Shown here in pieces: positions 16,665 to 25,759 of a stretch of 64,000 nucleotides of DNA. The position numbers and the translations under genes were made by a program. Positions within the stretch are counted from its first letter, which is position 1. Every line of letters begins with the position of its first letter. The notes below the pieces were generated by a model that saw nothing but the letters and a program-made list of their open reading frames with translations, was not told where the DNA came from and did not search any database. The DNA comes from Planctomycetaceae bacterium (lineage in GTDB: Bacteria > Planctomycetota > Planctomycetia > Gemmatales > Gemmataceae): positions 1 through 64,000 of the forward strand of contig PNLP01000005.1 of the NCBI GenBank assembly GCA_013823135.1. The letters run 5' to 3'.

Positions 16665-17708
16665 CTATCGTCGGCCGGGAGGACCGCCGCCGCCACCGGG
16701 TGGCTTGGTCATCACTTCCTGAGCACGGCGTTCGAACTTCTTCAAGTGGTCGCGAAGGTTCGCGTCGCCACGTTGCATGAGTTCGAGCTCGTGTTGGATT
16801 TCCGCGCTCAGTCGCTTGAGTTCCGTTTCCTGGCGAGCAAGAAGCGCACGCTCCTTGGCCATCGAAACTTCCATCTCACGCATCTGAGCTTCAAGACCTT
16901 CCTCGTCCTCTCGTAGTTGCTGGCGTTCTTCCTGGAGTCGCTTGCGATCCTGTTGGAGTTTCGCGTTTTCCTTCTCCAACTCGTCGCCCCACTCTTCCAG
17001 TTCCGTCCGCGTTTTTGGAACGGGTGGTGGTGGTGCAAGCTCACCCTTGGCGATCTGTTCCTCGATCGCTCCAAGTTGGGCGTTCAGTTCCTCGATCTGC
17101 ACTTCCTTTTCGGCCAGTGCGGTCTCGAACTCCTTCTCCTTCTCGACCAGTTTGTTCTCAGACTCACTGGCTTCCTGGAGGAGGTGTTTCATCTCGTCGA
17201 GGAGTTTGCGGAGCTCCTTGTTCTCGGACTTGAGCCGCTGAATCTCGGCGTTCGGGCCTTCATCTTGATAGCGGTTGTTTTCCTGAATCCCCGCGAGCTG
17301 ATTCAGTGCCCCCGCGATGTTATCGTTGGGCATCGGGTAGTTCGGGACCGGCGGCGTCGTTGTGTCGTACCGGCCAGGGGGCAGCGGAGGGCGTCGGCCG
17401 GGTGGTGGGCGGTACGATTCCGGCGCGATGGGCACCTGGGGCGGAGCCTGATTCGGCCGACTCGCGGAGGTGACGGGGCCAGACTTCCCGGGCATCCGGA
17501 GTCGCGTCAGCAAATCCTGAGGCGAGGCACTCCGGGGGAACGACTCAGGTTCCGGCTCGAGTTCCTCAGGTTCCGGTTCGGGTTCCGGCACTGGGACCGG
17601 CTTCGGCGTGTTCATGGGGGCCGCAGGCGGCCCGGAAGAGAGGAGCCGACGACGAAGTTCCGCTGCGGATATCGCCGGGGCCGGATCGGATGGGTTAGGG
17701 GGTAACAT
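16665..17708 (-). CDS. Proline-rich coiled-coil protein, unknown function
   Basis: A 347-residue protein without signal peptide or membrane segment. Residues 1-130 are disordered and rich in Pro and Glu (runs of PEPEPEPEEL, and PPPGRRPPLPPGRYD). Residues about 145-330 form a long coiled coil with heptad character (IQRLKSENKELRKLLDEMKH, ELEKENAKLQQDRKRLQEE), broken by a Pro-rich hinge near ELAPPPPVPKT. The tail is KPPGGGGGPPGRR. I do not recognise a family; such architecture suggests a cytoskeletal or scaffold role. It is divergent from the large VWA gene across a 615-bp gap. Confidence 0.75.
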   Translation of the reverse strand: MLPPNPSDPAPAISAAELRRRLLSSGPPAAPMNTPKPVPVPEPEPEPEELEPEPESFPRSASPQDLLTRLRMPGKSGPVTSASRPNQAPPQVPIAPESYRPPPGRRPPLPPGRYDTTTPPVPNYPMPNDNIAGALNQLAGIQENNRYQDEGPNAEIQRLKSENKELRKLLDEMKHLLQEASESENKLVEKEKEFETALAEKEVQIEELNAQLGAIEEQIAKGELAPPPPVPKTRTELEEWGDELEKENAKLQQDRKRLQEERQQLREDEEGLEAQMREMEVSMAKERALLARQETELKRLSAEIQHELELMQRGDANLRDHLKKFERRAQEVMTKPPGGGGGPPGRR

Positions 17709-18323
17709 GCGAGGGTGTACTCTGAATTGGCGTGCAACCAGACCGGGCGACCGCGTTCAGGCGATTCGCACAGTACCCGTAGCCGGTTGGAAGGATTGTT
17801 TGGGGGCATCACCCTGACAGAACAATCCTTCAATCCTGCATGAATCAGCCTAGGTCGTCCGATTCTCTAAGTCAACACGAAAGGCGGGGTTACTACCGAC
17901 TCCGCGCCGGTAGAATCACCGGAAAGTACCCACCTCTCCGCGTAACTGTCACGACCGACAGCCGACAACCCTTAATCCTCGCCCAGATTTCCCGGCCGGT
18001 CCTGCGGATTCCGCCGGGTAAATGGCGGATAACCCATGATCTGGCGCACAGTTCTGCTGAACCTGCCAACGGCGGCCGAGGTGCGCCGTTAAACCGGGTA
18101 GACTTGCACACGGGGGATCAGCGAGGTTGCCATTTTCGAGTCGTGAACGACGGTTGGAAAATTCGGACCGAGCGTTTACAATCGTCAGTGCGACCGAGTT
18201 TTTGGTGAGTCTGAGTTCCGTTGCGTCTCCCCTGAGCCTTGTCGTACAATCAGGCCACGATTTGTTATTCACCCGGACGGTGCGACCGCGACCGCGACCC
18301 GTCCACCAGTAGGAGCGCAGGGT
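17709..18323. other. 615-bp intergenic region between divergent genes
   Basis: No convincing gene is seen. A stem of AAGGATTGTT (17791-17800) and AACAATCCTT (17821-17830), extended by one G-C pair, lies about 90 bp upstream of the coiled-coil gene start. The part nearer the VWA gene has lower GC than the surrounding genes and should carry its promoter. The short open frames here have no ribosome-binding sites or family similarity. Confidence 0.5.
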
Positions 18324-21300
18324 ATGACCTTCCTGAAACGCCTTCGGGTGTTGCCAGTGGTGCTGGGGGTGGCCGCCACTCTCGTCACCCTCGGCACCTC
18401 TCTGTTCGGCGATGTCCGGCCGGGGGTCAACCCCGCCAAGCCGGGCGAGCCCATCCGCCCCGACGGCGGTAAAGTCGTCGAAGATCTTGTTCTGACGAAG
18501 TTCAGCAAACTCCCGGCACTCACATACCAGCTCCGCGATGGCGAAATGCTGTTCGCCTGGCAGGTGAAGCCAACGATCGAAGCCGCCCCGATCCGCCCTC
18601 GCGATGTGCTTGTGCTCGTGGACGTGTCGGCCAGCCAGGCTGGTCGCCCGCTCCAACAGGCCCGCCAGATTCTGACGGGGTTGACCAGCGTGCTTTCTCC
18701 GAACGACCGCGTCAGCGTGTGGGTCGCCAGCACCCCGGCTGCCACCCGCCCACTAACCAAGGGGTTCTTCCCCGCCAGTGCCGACGAAGTTCGTGAAGCC
18801 GCCGTGGCTCTCACCGAAATCGAGTATGGCTCAGGCGCGACAGACCTCAAGAACGCCATCAACAAGTCGCTCGCAACGATCGCCCCGGCCCGTGGCCGGC
18901 AGCAGGTCGTGCTGCTCCTGGGCGATGGTGATAGCGCGTTCAACCCCATCACCGAAGACGATCGACTCGCTCTCGGTACCGGGATGGATACCCGCGATGT
19001 CGGCTTCTTCGCCGTGCCGCTGGGTATCAAGGTAAACCCGCAAAACCTCCACGGGCTCGCCGCCCAGACTGGTGGAGCCGTCATCCGCATCCAGGAAGAC
19101 CTTGCCAATCCGATCAAGCGGGGCGAGTTCGTTACCCGGTTGCTGACCTCGATCGACACGCCGGTCGTGAAGGTCGACAAGTTCAAGTTCGGTGCCGAAG
19201 TCGGCGAAGTGTACCCGACCAAGTTGCCGCCGTTGCGTGCCGACCGCACCACACTGGTGATGGGCAAACTCGCCAAGGCCGCCGAGACGATCTCGCTGAC
19301 CGTGAACGGGTCCGTCGCGAACCGCGCCGTGGCCCTGAACATGGGCGAAAAGCTCCCAGCACCCCAGATCGAGCACTTCTTCCTGAACATGATGCTCGAC
19401 CAGTGGCGTGACGCTCCGCACAAGGACGCGCCCGCCATGCTGCAATCCGACCGCGCTCTCGCCCTCGCGAGCACACAGGTCAAGCTGTACAAGGATGAGT
19501 TCCTCGTTCAGGCTGTGTGGGCCATCACGCAGTCGCAATGGGACGACGCCGGCAAGCTCTACGAAGCTGCGAAGAAGATTGATCCGAACGATCGCGAAGC
19601 CGCCGCCGGTATCGCCATGATCGAAAAACTCAAGAGCGGCAAACTCACCAAAAACGACATCGAGCAGAAGATCGCAGCCAAGGCCAACGGTCTGAAGGTT
19701 GCTCCGGGCGAAGTGGCCCGAGTCGTGATCCAGGATATTGCCAAGCAAGATCCACCGGCGCAGCCGCCCGTCGCCGGGGGTAACCAGAACCCACCAGCGG
19801 TTGGCAACCCTGCCGACCTCCTGAAAGAAGCCGCCGCTCGTCGGCAAGTCGAAGAACAGCGGTACAAGGTTCTCGTGGACGCGACGATTCGTCGCGCTCG
19901 CCAACTGCTCCGCACGGACCCCGACACGGCTTACCAGGATCTGAAGCGTCAACGCGACGAGATCGCGGCTTACGATGCGATCGGCAACGCGACCCGCAAC
20001 CAGATGACCGGCGACCTCGAAGCGGTCATGCGGGAAATCTTCCTCAAGGGTGCCGAAGTCAAGCGTCAGGCCGCAGCCGAGCGTGAGGCGATCGCCAAGA
20101 CTCGCCAGCGGCTCAACGAATTCGACCGCGCCCAGGACGACGAAGCCCGGACCAAGAACCGGATCGACCAGTTCCGCCAACTGATGAAGCAGGCCCGCTT
20201 CGAACTGGCGTACCAGGAAGCCCAGTTGATGATCCAGGAGCGGGTTGCCAAGGGGCAGACGATTCCGCCGACGGCCGTCGCCAGCTACATCATCGGCCAG
20301 CAGGCCACGCAGTTGCGGGAATGGAAAGAACTGGTCCGTATTCGTGAAGACCGCTTCCTGCTCACCATGATGCAGACTGAGAAGTCGCACATCCCGTACC
20401 CTGACGAACCGCCGGTCCACTTCCCGCCAGCGGCCGTGTGGCGTGAATTGACTTCGCTCCGTCGCGACGCGTACCTGAACTCGAACCTCGGGCCGAGCCC
20501 AACGCAATCGCAACTGCAGTTGAAGAGCCTCATCGAAGATCAGGAAGTGCTCCTCGAAGACGCCAACCTGAACGACGTGCCGCTGTTCGAGTTGCTCCAG
20601 AAGCTCTCGAAGCGTTACGCGGTCACGTTCGTGATCATGGAAGAGCAGTTCAAGGCCGAGCAGATCAACGACATCAAGGAGAAGAAGCCGAACCTCGCCG
20701 CGACCCAACTCCGCGGCATGAAGCTCGGCACGTTCCTAGACATCGTGTTGCTCTCGATGAACGCGACCTACATCGTTCGCCCCGACTATGTCGAAATCAC
20801 GACCTTCAACCGTCGTCTGGAAGAAAAGGTAACCCGGGTGTTCCCGGTCGCAGACCTCGTGATCCCGATCCCGAGCTCGGTGAACCAGCAGACCCTGCAA
20901 CAGAACCTCCAGTTCCAGCAGTCGCAGTTGGCCATCTTCGGTCAGGTCATCGGTGCCGCCAACTTCTTCGGTAACAACGGCGGTGGTGGCCAGATCGGCG
21001 CCAACAACGGTGCCAACGGTGGCATGAACGGGGCGTTCGCCAACCTTGGCCAGAACGGTATGCCCCAGCAGCAGAACATCGGCTTCGGTGCCGGTGGTCT
21101 TGGCGTCGGTGGTGGTCAGCTTGGCCAGTTCGGTAACCTGGGTGGCCAGTTCGGCCTCCAGGGTGGCGACCAGAGCCAGTTGCTCCTCAACCTGATCAAG
21201 GAAACGGTTGCTCGCGGTGAATGGGCTCAAGACCCCAACGCCGGTGCCCCGATCGACCCGAACGCGCCGATGGAAGCCCCGCTTCTCACGGCGAACCAGT

Positions 21301-22820
21301 TGAACTCCCTCGGCTACTATCCGCCGGCCCGTGCCCTGATCATCCGCGGTACGAGCCGATACCATCCGGCCGCCTCGATCAAGCTGAAGAAGGCGGAAGG
21401 CATGGCGGTGATCCCGAAGAACCCGAACGGCGGTGCGGTTGCCGTCAACGATCCGAAGGCTCCGGTTGTGGGTGCAGAGAAGGCCGGCCTGAACAACCCC
21501 AAGGTTGATGCCGTCGCGATGCGGAAGAAGCTCGGCAACGACCCGAAGCAGATGTGGAACGCTGCGATCGACCAGACGGTTTCCGATCCTGGCCTGATCG
21601 TCGCTGCCGCCGAGTTCCTGATGGAAATGGACGAGTATGGCCACGCGGCCGAAGTCCTCAAGGGTGCGCTCCGCAAGGGGTTGGCCACAGATGACTGGGT
21701 TCACGAGTCGCTCGCCGTCGCTCTGGCGGCCACCGGCCAGGCAAGCTCGGTCGAAGTGGAACGTGCTGCGGTGTCGGGTATCGACCTCGACCCGGCCGAT
21801 GCGAAGGCTTACCTCAAGGCCGCGAAGGCCGAGGCCAACCTGAAGAACCACGCTCAGGCGATCGCCTTCTGCAAGCAGGCCGCCGAGTGTGCCCCGGACC
21901 AGCCGACCGCTTACGCGAATGCCCTGGCATACGCCGAAGCTGCCAAGGACGTGCAGACTGACGCCGTGGTGTGGGCCGTCAACGGCCTGCAGAAGCGGGA
22001 CTGGAGCACGACCGATGGCATCAACTACCACGAGCAGGTCAAGGCCCGCCTGCCCCGCCTCGTGGAGAAGGCCGAGAAGGCCGGCCAGAAGGTCGATGGC
22101 CTCCGCAAGGCGATGACCGAGCAAACCCAGCGTGACCTCGTCATCGAACTGTTGTGGCAAGGTGCCGCCGACCTCGACCTGACTGTTGCTGAACCGAACG
22201 GGTCGACCTGCTCCGCGACCCAGAAGCGGACGACCGGTGGCGGCGTCCTGAAGTCCGACATCCTCGAACAGGGGGCGGATCGCTCCGAGCAGTACGTCGC
22301 GGCTCTGGCCTTCAAGGGCACCTACAAGGTGTCCGTGAAGCAAGCCTTCGGCAAACCGATCGGTGGCACGGCGACGGTGAAGGTGACCAAGTTCAAGGGA
22401 ACCGCCAAGGAATCCCACGATCTGATCACCATTGACCTCAACTCCCCGAAGGCTGTCGAAGTGAAGCTCGAATCTGGCTCGCGTACGGAACTGGCGGTGA
22501 TCTCGCAGGACACCGATGAGTTCCGGTCCGAGACGACGGGTGCAGCCCTGAGCACCGAGTCTTCCGGGTTCGCGGGTGGGTTCGGTGCCCTGGCGGCTGG
22601 TGCGACCGCGACGAGCGGCCGACCGAACCTGCCGCTGGTGAACGAGACGACCGAAAAGCGATACGCGGGGATCGGCTCGAACGCTGCCGACCTCCGGGCG
22701 TCGGTGAAGGTCAACGCCGACCGAACGACCATGAGCTTCCACGTCAACCCGGTGTTCGGAACGGGCAAGCCCGTCACGATGCCAAAGGTTCCGCTGATCC
22801 CAGGCTCCGAGGCCCGGTAA
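18324..22820 (+). CDS. Giant exported VWA protein with STN, TPR and YfaP/DUF2135-like domains
   Basis: A 1498-residue protein with an N-terminal hydrophobic signal (RLRVLPVVLGVAATLVTLGT). A von Willebrand A domain starts near residue 95, with MIDAS motif D100-V-S-A-S, then GSGATDLKNAI and LLLGDGDSAF. Residues about 500-700 are helical with many charged residues. Around 745-840 there is a secretin/TonB short-N-terminal-like (STN) domain (LNDVPLFELLQKLSKRYAV to TYIVRPDYVEITT). A Gly/Asn/Gln-rich linker spans about 860-950. TPR-like helices lie at about 1110-1240. A beta domain resembling YfaP/DUF2135 starts at GAADLDLTVAEPNG. It is probably periplasmic or surface-bound; its function is unknown. 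Confidence 0.85.
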   Translation: MTFLKRLRVLPVVLGVAATLVTLGTSLFGDVRPGVNPAKPGEPIRPDGGKVVEDLVLTKFSKLPALTYQLRDGEMLFAWQVKPTIEAAPIRPRDVLVLVDVSASQAGRPLQQARQILTGLTSVLSPNDRVSVWVASTPAATRPLTKGFFPASADEVREAAVALTEIEYGSGATDLKNAINKSLATIAPARGRQQVVLLLGDGDSAFNPITEDDRLALGTGMDTRDVGFFAVPLGIKVNPQNLHGLAAQTGGAVIRIQEDLANPIKRGEFVTRLLTSIDTPVVKVDKFKFGAEVGEVYPTKLPPLRADRTTLVMGKLAKAAETISLTVNGSVANRAVALNMGEKLPAPQIEHFFLNMMLDQWRDAPHKDAPAMLQSDRALALASTQVKLYKDEFLVQAVWAITQSQWDDAGKLYEAAKKIDPNDREAAAGIAMIEKLKSGKLTKNDIEQKIAAKANGLKVAPGEVARVVIQDIAKQDPPAQPPVAGGNQNPPAVGNPADLLKEAAARRQVEEQRYKVLVDATIRRARQLLRTDPDTAYQDLKRQRDEIAAYDAIGNATRNQMTGDLEAVMREIFLKGAEVKRQAAAEREAIAKTRQRLNEFDRAQDDEARTKNRIDQFRQLMKQARFELAYQEAQLMIQERVAKGQTIPPTAVASYIIGQQATQLREWKELVRIREDRFLLTMMQTEKSHIPYPDEPPVHFPPAAVWRELTSLRRDAYLNSNLGPSPTQSQLQLKSLIEDQEVLLEDANLNDVPLFELLQKLSKRYAVTFVIMEEQFKAEQINDIKEKKPNLAATQLRGMKLGTFLDIVLLSMNATYIVRPDYVEITTFNRRLEEKVTRVFPVADLVIPIPSSVNQQTLQQNLQFQQSQLAIFGQVIGAANFFGNNGGGGQIGANNGANGGMNGAFANLGQNGMPQQQNIGFGAGGLGVGGGQLGQFGNLGGQFGLQGGDQSQLLLNLIKETVARGEWAQDPNAGAPIDPNAPMEAPLLTANQLNSLGYYPPARALIIRGTSRYHPAASIKLKKAEGMAVIPKNPNGGAVAVNDPKAPVVGAEKAGLNNPKVDAVAMRKKLGNDPKQMWNAAIDQTVSDPGLIVAAAEFLMEMDEYGHAAEVLKGALRKGLATDDWVHESLAVALAATGQASSVEVERAAVSGIDLDPADAKAYLKAAKAEANLKNHAQAIAFCKQAAECAPDQPTAYANALAYAEAAKDVQTDAVVWAVNGLQKRDWSTTDGINYHEQVKARLPRLVEKAEKAGQKVDGLRKAMTEQTQRDLVIELLWQGAADLDLTVAEPNGSTCSATQKRTTGGGVLKSDILEQGADRSEQYVAALAFKGTYKVSVKQAFGKPIGGTATVKVTKFKGTAKESHDLITIDLNSPKAVEVKLESGSRTELAVISQDTDEFRSETTGAALSTESSGFAGGFGALAAGATATSGRPNLPLVNETTEKRYAGIGSNAADLRASVKVNADRTTMSFHVNPVFGTGKPVTMPKVPLIPGSEAR

Positions 22821-22861
22821 TGCTGAACCCACTGTAAACCAGGGTTCGCCCTGAACCTTCT

Positions 22862-22902
22862 CTCCGCCCAGAGGCTCTAACCTCTGGGCGGAGTTGTTTT
22901 TT
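22862..22902 (+). terminator. Rho-independent terminator of the VWA gene
   Basis: A 13-bp perfect stem (CTCCGCCCAGAGG at 22862-22874 with its complement at 22881-22893), a 6-nt loop and then TTGTTTTTT. It lies 42 bp after the stop codon. This is the only textbook terminator with a T-run that I find in the window. Confidence 0.9.
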
Positions 22903-23071
22903 GTCTTGGGGTCGTTGTAGGTTGGTTGTCGTTTGTTGGCGGAGGGTTGTTGTCAGTGGGTGATTGGGTGTAAAGTGTTGGCTGGTGATGTAAATGACTT
23001 GAACGCACAACAACCGACCAGCCACTAACCACCACCAACGAACAACATTCCTCAAACATCGAGCACCACCC

Positions 23072-23089
23072 GGAAGGGGAACGCATATC
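23072..23089 (+). promoter_or_regulatory. Shine-Dalgarno sequence and putative AUC start of hflX
   Basis: GGAAGGGG (23072-23079) is followed after 7 nt by ATC (23087-23089) in the hflX frame. The frame is open from 23003, but contains no ATG, GTG or TTG before GTG codons at 23345, which would remove about 86 residues of conserved HflX sequence. The spacing makes ATC the best candidate start. Confidence 0.6.
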
Positions 23090-24430
23090 AGTAGAGCATT
23101 CGACACCCAGCGAGACGATTTCTCGGTTGCCTCGGAGAAAGCTGTTCTGGTCAGCATCTCGCTGCCGGACCGGCCCTGGCTCACCGACGACCCCTGCGAC
23201 GAAATCCGTGGGCTGACCGCTGCGGCCGGCGCGAAAGTCGTCGGGGAACTCGTCCAGAAGCGGCAAGAGATTCAACTCGCCACCTACATCGGCTCCGGTA
23301 AGCTCAAGGACCTTTCGGAACTCGTCCAGAGCAGCGACGCCGACGTGGTGATCTTCGATAACGACCTTTCACCCGCACAGGCACGCAACCTGGAGAAGGC
23401 ACTCAGCGTCAAGGTGCTCGATCGCAGCGAGGTGATCCTCGACATCTTCGCCACCCGCGCGCAGACCGTGGAATCGCGGTTGCAGGTGGAGCTGGCTCAG
23501 CTCGAGTACTCGCTCCCTCGCCTGAAGCAGATGTGGAGCCACCTGTCGCGTCAGAAGGGCGGCGGTATCGGCCTGCGTGGTCCTGGTGAAACGCAACTCG
23601 AATCGGACCGCCGACTCGTTGGCGGGCGGATTCGCGACCTCAAGGGGAAACTCGCCGAGGTGCAGGCCCGCAAGGAACGCGAGGTGAAAAGCCGTTCGGG
23701 CGAGCACACCGTTTCGCTGGTGGGCTACACCAACGCGGGCAAGTCGCAGTTGATGAACACGGCCACCAAGGCAGGCGTTCACGTCAAGAACCAGTTGTTC
23801 TCGACGCTCGATACGCGAACCCGACAATGGCACATCCGCGACTGGGGCCGCGTGCTTCTTTCGGACACGGTTGGCTTCATCCGCGAGTTGCCTCACCATC
23901 TGGTGGCGTCGTTCAAGGCGACGCTCTCGGAAGCTCGGTACGCCAAACTCCTGATCCACGTTGTGGACGCGAGCAACCCGCAGGCTGAGGAGCAAATTCG
24001 TGCGGTCAACGCGGTCCTGAAGGAACTGGACTGCGACAAGAAACCGACGATTCTGGTGCTCAACAAAATCGATAAAGTCGCGGACCCGACGATTTTGAAG
24101 GTTTTGGAGGCACACTACCCGCGTGCGGTGGCCTTGAGCGGATTGACGGGTCAGGGTATTGACCGCCTCGAAGACGCCGTGATGGACGCGCTGGCGTCGG
24201 AGTTCGCGGAAGCCGAGGTGATTACCGAAGCGGGCAACGGGAAGGTATTGGCCTTCTTGAATGCGCACGCGGAAGTGTATCGCCAGGAGTTCCGTGACGA
24301 CTCGAACGAGGTGGTGGTGCGCTGTCACCTGCCACGTCATTTGCTGCACCACATCGCTGGCCCGACGGTGAAGGTGCGTTTCATCGAACGCGAACGCCCG
24401 GCACTACCAACGCTGGGTGAGGCGGTTTAA
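23087..24430 (+). CDS. hflX: Ribosome-associated GTPase HflX, apparent AUC start
   Basis: Read from the ATC at 23087, this is a 447-residue HflX, near the usual 420-450. HflX splits stalled or heat-damaged ribosomes. The N-terminal domain (VLVSISLPDRPW, then LATYIGSGKLKDL and DVVIFDNDLSPAQARNLE) precedes the family signature GGGIGLRGPGETQLE, a coiled-coil linker and the G domain: G1 VGYTNAGKSQ, G3 DTVGFIRELPHHL, G4 LNKIDK. No canonical start lies upstream, so a caller would begin at GTG 23345 and lose most of the N-terminal domain. A sequencing error is the alternative explanation. The next gene follows 4 bp after the stop. Confidence 0.9.
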   Translation: MSRAFDTQRDDFSVASEKAVLVSISLPDRPWLTDDPCDEIRGLTAAAGAKVVGELVQKRQEIQLATYIGSGKLKDLSELVQSSDADVVIFDNDLSPAQARNLEKALSVKVLDRSEVILDIFATRAQTVESRLQVELAQLEYSLPRLKQMWSHLSRQKGGGIGLRGPGETQLESDRRLVGGRIRDLKGKLAEVQARKEREVKSRSGEHTVSLVGYTNAGKSQLMNTATKAGVHVKNQLFSTLDTRTRQWHIRDWGRVLLSDTVGFIRELPHHLVASFKATLSEARYAKLLIHVVDASNPQAEEQIRAVNAVLKELDCDKKPTILVLNKIDKVADPTILKVLEAHYPRAVALSGLTGQGIDRLEDAVMDALASEFAEAEVITEAGNGKVLAFLNAHAEVYRQEFRDDSNEVVVRCHLPRHLLHHIAGPTVKVRFIERERPALPTLGEAV

Positions 24431-24434
24431 CCCG

Positions 24435-24842
24435 ATGGCGAACCTCCCCGTGGCCGACCGAGTGATTGAACTATTCGGCCGCGGTGCCCACGAAGGGCTG
24501 GCAGATCAACTGCTGGCCCTCGCGACGGATTCGGACTTCACATCAATCCGTGTGGCTGGTTGTGATGAAGACGTCGGGGTGGTTCTGGAGTGCTCGGATT
24601 CGAGCCATGTGGTGGGATCGAGGCAAGCCGGCCCGCTTCACGTCTTGCGGTCACTTCTGGAACACTTCACGCAAATGGCTGAAACGGATGGCGGCTTGCG
24701 ATCGAGCCAATTCGGAACGAAGCTACGCATTGATCGCCCGACTGTCGTTGGCCCTGTCCGACTGAGCGTGGAGTTCGCGAACACATCCGAAATTCAATAC
24801 CTCGCGATCGAGAAGGCCACGTCGAACGGTTCCCAGGGTTGA
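24435..24842 (+). CDS. Hypothetical protein downstream of hflX
   Basis: A 135-residue soluble protein starting at the ATG 4 bp after the hflX stop, so it is probably co-translated. The pattern is alpha/beta, with blocks VADRVIELFGRGAHEGLADQ and GPLHVLRSLLEHFTQMAE. I do not recognise a family. Its 3' end (NGSQG) runs into the start of the REP array, so the last residues may come from inserted repeat sequence. Confidence 0.6.
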   Translation: MANLPVADRVIELFGRGAHEGLADQLLALATDSDFTSIRVAGCDEDVGVVLECSDSSHVVGSRQAGPLHVLRSLLEHFTQMAETDGGLRSSQFGTKLRIDRPTVVGPVRLSVEFANTSEIQYLAIEKATSNGSQG

Positions 24843-24853
24843 CACCAAACGCA

Positions 24854-24967
24854 CCCAGGGCTGACGCCCTGGGCTATTATCTGCCGCCCCGTTGGGGCTC
24901 CGGAATTGGTGAGCCCACGGTCCCCAGGGCTGACGCCCTGGGCTATTGTCTGTCGCCCCGTTGGGGC
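24854..24967 (+). repeat. REP units 1 and 2 (45 bp each), forward
   Basis: Units lie at 24854-24898 and 24923-24967. Each consists of the dyad CCCAGGG-CTGACG-CCCTGGG, a 12-nt spacer (CTATTATCTGCC or close) and a second dyad GCCCC-GTT-GGGGC. The second unit is followed by GAAAAACGCGAAC, which also follows the unit at 25760. The architecture is that of REP sequences mobilised by RAYT transposases. Confidence 0.85.
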
Positions 24968-25040
24968 GAAAAACGCGAACGCAATTGACATCCCCGGGGC
25001 ATCGACATTCATCCTTGTCGCTGGGCGAGTATTGGTTTTC

Positions 25041-25260
25041 GCCCCAACGGCGATTCAGAGAGCAGCCCAGGGCGTCAGCCCTGGGCTGTTTTCGCCCCAA
25101 CGGGGCGGCAGATAGTAGCCCAGGGCGTCAGCCCTGGGAAACTGGGCACCGTTTCGGTGCCGTTGTTGTTTTCGCCCCAACGGGGCGGCAGACAATAGCC
25201 CAGGGCGTCAGCCCTGGGTATCGTGGGTACCACACATTTTTTAGCCCCAACGGGGCGGCA
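25041..25260 (-). repeat. REP units 3-5 and a truncated unit, reverse orientation
   Basis: Units lie at 25041-25085, 25094-25138 and 25174-25218, each 45 bp and inverted relative to units 1 and 2. Unit 3 has a partly degraded second dyad. A fourth copy at 25244-25260 keeps only the GCCCCAACGGGGC hairpin and stops 19 bp before the RAYT start codon, so the transposase ribosome-binding region abuts the array. Confidence 0.85.
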
Positions 25261-25279
25261 CACCCACGAGCCCAGCACC

Positions 25280-25732
25280 ATGCCGCAATCCCTCGTGAGT
25301 CTCAACGTCCACATCGTCTTCAGTACCAAAAACCGCGAACCATTCATCGACGCCGATCTCGCCCCACGGCTCTACGGGTATATGGGCGGAGTCATCAGCA
25401 ATACCGGTTCGGTTCTCATCAACATTGGCGGGGTAACGGATCACGTTCACATGCTCGTCTCCCTCGGCAGACAAAGTTGCATCGCCGACCTCGTGCGAAA
25501 CGTGAAATCCAACTCATCCCGATGGGTCCACGACACCTTTGCCGAGAAGTCTCAGTTCGCATGGCAGGGAGGATACGGGGCGTTTACCGTGAGCCTCTCG
25601 TTGATTGCCCGCGTGAAGGCATACATCGCCAATCAAGTGGAACATCACAAGCGAGAGACTTTCCAGGACGAGTTTCGCACATTCTTGAAACAACACGGAC
25701 TCGATTACGACGAGCGATACGTCTGGGAGTGA
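25280..25732 (+). CDS. REP-associated tyrosine transposase (RAYT), IS200/IS605-like Y1 family
   Basis: A 150-residue Y1_Tnp-fold protein. The HUH metal motif is H55-V-H57 in VTDHVHMLVSL, and the nucleophile candidate is Y115 in VKAYIANQVEHH. The N-terminus (VSLNVHIVFSTKNREPF) and WQGGYGAFTVS are typical of the family, and the length fits. It cuts and joins single-stranded hairpin DNA. It has no IS ends of its own but sits inside inverted and direct 45-bp REP units, the arrangement expected for a domesticated RAYT that spreads REPs. The ATG at 25280 is chosen because the family begins there; upstream the frame crosses repeats. Confidence 0.93.
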   Translation: MPQSLVSLNVHIVFSTKNREPFIDADLAPRLYGYMGGVISNTGSVLINIGGVTDHVHMLVSLGRQSCIADLVRNVKSNSSRWVHDTFAEKSQFAWQGGYGAFTVSLSLIARVKAYIANQVEHHKRETFQDEFRTFLKQHGLDYDERYVWE

Positions 25733-25759
25733 GGAACTCTCCAACGGTCCCCAAGGGTT

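Noticed and set aside
17840..18208. Open frame in the gap before the VWA gene
   Set aside because: No ribosome-binding site, no similarity and atypical composition.
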